Positions 40,148 through 40,684 of a stretch of DNA of 40,684 nucleotides are shown one piece after another. The position numbers were made by a program, and so were the translations under genes. This DNA is from Micromonospora phytophila (GTDB taxonomy: Bacteria > Actinomycetota > Actinomycetes > Mycobacteriales > Micromonosporaceae). A model generated the notes under the pieces. The model worked only from the letters and a program-made list of their open reading frames with translations, was not told where the DNA came from and did not search any database. Where the stretch lies: contig NZ_JAMOKF010000014.1 of the NCBI RefSeq assembly GCF_023656545.1, positions 1 through 40,684 of the forward strand. Reading direction: 5' to 3'. Positions within the stretch are counted from its first letter, which is position 1, and the number at the start of each line of letters is the position of its first letter.

Positions 40148-40684
40148 TCAGTCCGCCGTCGACTGGTCCAGCGAGTCCCGTACGGCCAGCGCCAGCGAGA
40201 CCGCCTCGGCCAGGTCGACCGGTCGCACCACCCCGGCGGGGAGCGTGTCGGCCCGCCAGCCGGGCCCGGCGGCGAGCACCAGCAGCGGCCGTCGGGGCGC
40301 GGCAAGCAGGGCGGTGAGCTGGGTGGGGTCGGCGGTGGCCCGGGTGTGCGACCAGACCACGACGGCGGCGGGTCCCACCCGGTTGACCGCCTCGACCAGC
40401 GCCGCCACGGGCACCCGGGCGCCGAGCATCCGGTAGGCGACGCCGGCCTCGGCGAGGGCGGCGGCGAGCGCCTCCAGCGGCAGGGTGTGCTGCTCCTCGT
40501 CGGCGCAGGAGAGCAGGATGCGGGGCGGTCCGGTGGGCGCGTCGGCGCGGGCCGTCGCCGAGAACGCCTCCGAGACGCAGCGGGACATCAGGTGCTCGAC
40601 CTCGATGAGGCCGGCCGTGGCGGCGTGCCGCTCCCCGATGCCGGCGAGCACCGGGCGCAGCAGCCCGTCCCAGGTGGCGACCAC
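40148..40684 (-). CDS. B12-binding-domain regulator-like protein (5' end outside window)
   Basis: The last 178 residues of a longer minus-strand protein. A helical cap region (IGERHAATAGLIEVEHLMSRCVSEAF) precedes a B12-binding Rossmann-like domain: ILLSCADEEQHTLPLEALAAALAEAGVAYRMLGARVPVAALVEAV, then AAVVVWSHT and LLVLAAGPGW. The order matches the C-terminal half of CarH/LitR-type MerR regulators, whose DNA-binding half would lie beyond 40684. The usual ExHxxG cobalamin ligand is here EQHTL, without the Gly, so cobalamin binding may be altered. No stop or start is seen at the right edge. Confidence 0.75.
   Translation of the reverse strand: MVATWDGLLRPVLAGIGERHAATAGLIEVEHLMSRCVSEAFSATARADAPTGPPRILLSCADEEQHTLPLEALAAALAEAGVAYRMLGARVPVAALVEAVNRVGPAAVVVWSHTRATADPTQLTALLAAPRRPLLVLAAGPGWRADTLPAGVVRPVDLAEAVSLALAVRDSLDQSTAD

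Overview
The window is a high-GC actinomycete chromosome segment, best matched to the Micromonosporaceae (Micromonospora or Salinispora type). The evidence is the strong GC third-position bias, many GTG starts, a vegetative purF-purM-(DUF3073)-valine dehydrogenase-bldC block in the order I recall from Streptomyces coelicolor, and a pSAM2-type integrative and conjugative element (AICE) in a tRNA gene. All calls come from reading the sequence; no database search was run.

Layout. 1-6.4 kb: a ComB-like phosphatase, a large membrane-anchored protein with an outward carboxypeptidase-regulatory-like domain and a Tyr/Gly/Gln-rich cytoplasmic tail, a sterol-carrier-like protein, then purF and purM. 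6.5-7.85 kb: a compact two-gene RiPP locus, a radical SAM/SPASM maturase overlapping a 72-residue precursor that ends in aromatic-x-Asn motifs (AmcB/AmcA-like), inserted between purM and the DUF3073 gene. 8-11.2 kb: DUF3073 protein, valine dehydrogenase, a conserved hypothetical protein, bldC and a 17-bp tandem repeat array. 11.3-20.5 kb: F420/PPOX-type oxidoreductase, methyltransferase, an Asp-rich calcium-loop-like protein, 3-hydroxyacyl-CoA dehydrogenase plus enoyl-CoA hydratase, a lipoprotein solute-binding protein whose two halves appear in swapped order, and several small or hypothetical genes. 20.6-22.8 kb: a hypothetical gene and a PadR regulator translationally coupled to a multi-spanning membrane protein.

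22.9-24.77 kb is a scar zone: a 3' fragment of a tyrosine recombinase closely related to the intact one 2.4 kb away, an 87-bp GC-rich repeat, a membrane protein gene and a ~97-bp repeat. 24.77-38.80 kb is the AICE, bounded by a perfect 65-bp direct repeat. The right copy is the 3' part of an intact tRNA-Phe(GAA) gene plus 23 bp; the left copy is the displaced tRNA end. One dense minus-strand operon runs pra-like gene, two small genes, TraB/FtsK-like translocase, DUF2637 spread-type protein, GGDEF protein, RepSA-like rolling-circle initiator, excisionase, integrase and a small zinc-finger gene, mostly with overlapping start/stop codons. Divergently, a GntR/UTRA regulator overlaps a PP2C phosphatase gene. 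Three 16-bp operator-like dyads sit between the two transcription units and suggest a KorSA/Pra-type switch. The cargo (34-38.6 kb) includes a DUF4145 protein, an SRA-HNH modification-dependent nuclease and small membrane proteins, consistent with host-defence cargo.

38.7-39.1 kb is a tRNA-Phe, tRNA-Asp, tRNA-Glu cluster on the minus strand. It is followed by a polysaccharide-deacetylase lipoprotein and, cut by the window edge, a protein with a B12-binding-like domain.

Points of greatest interest: the RiPP pair, the apparently circularly permuted binding protein, the prion-like cytoplasmic tail, the self-consistent att/arm-site architecture of the AICE, its triple operator with a regulator-phosphatase pair, and two repeats that flank different genes at the same spacing inside and outside the element.
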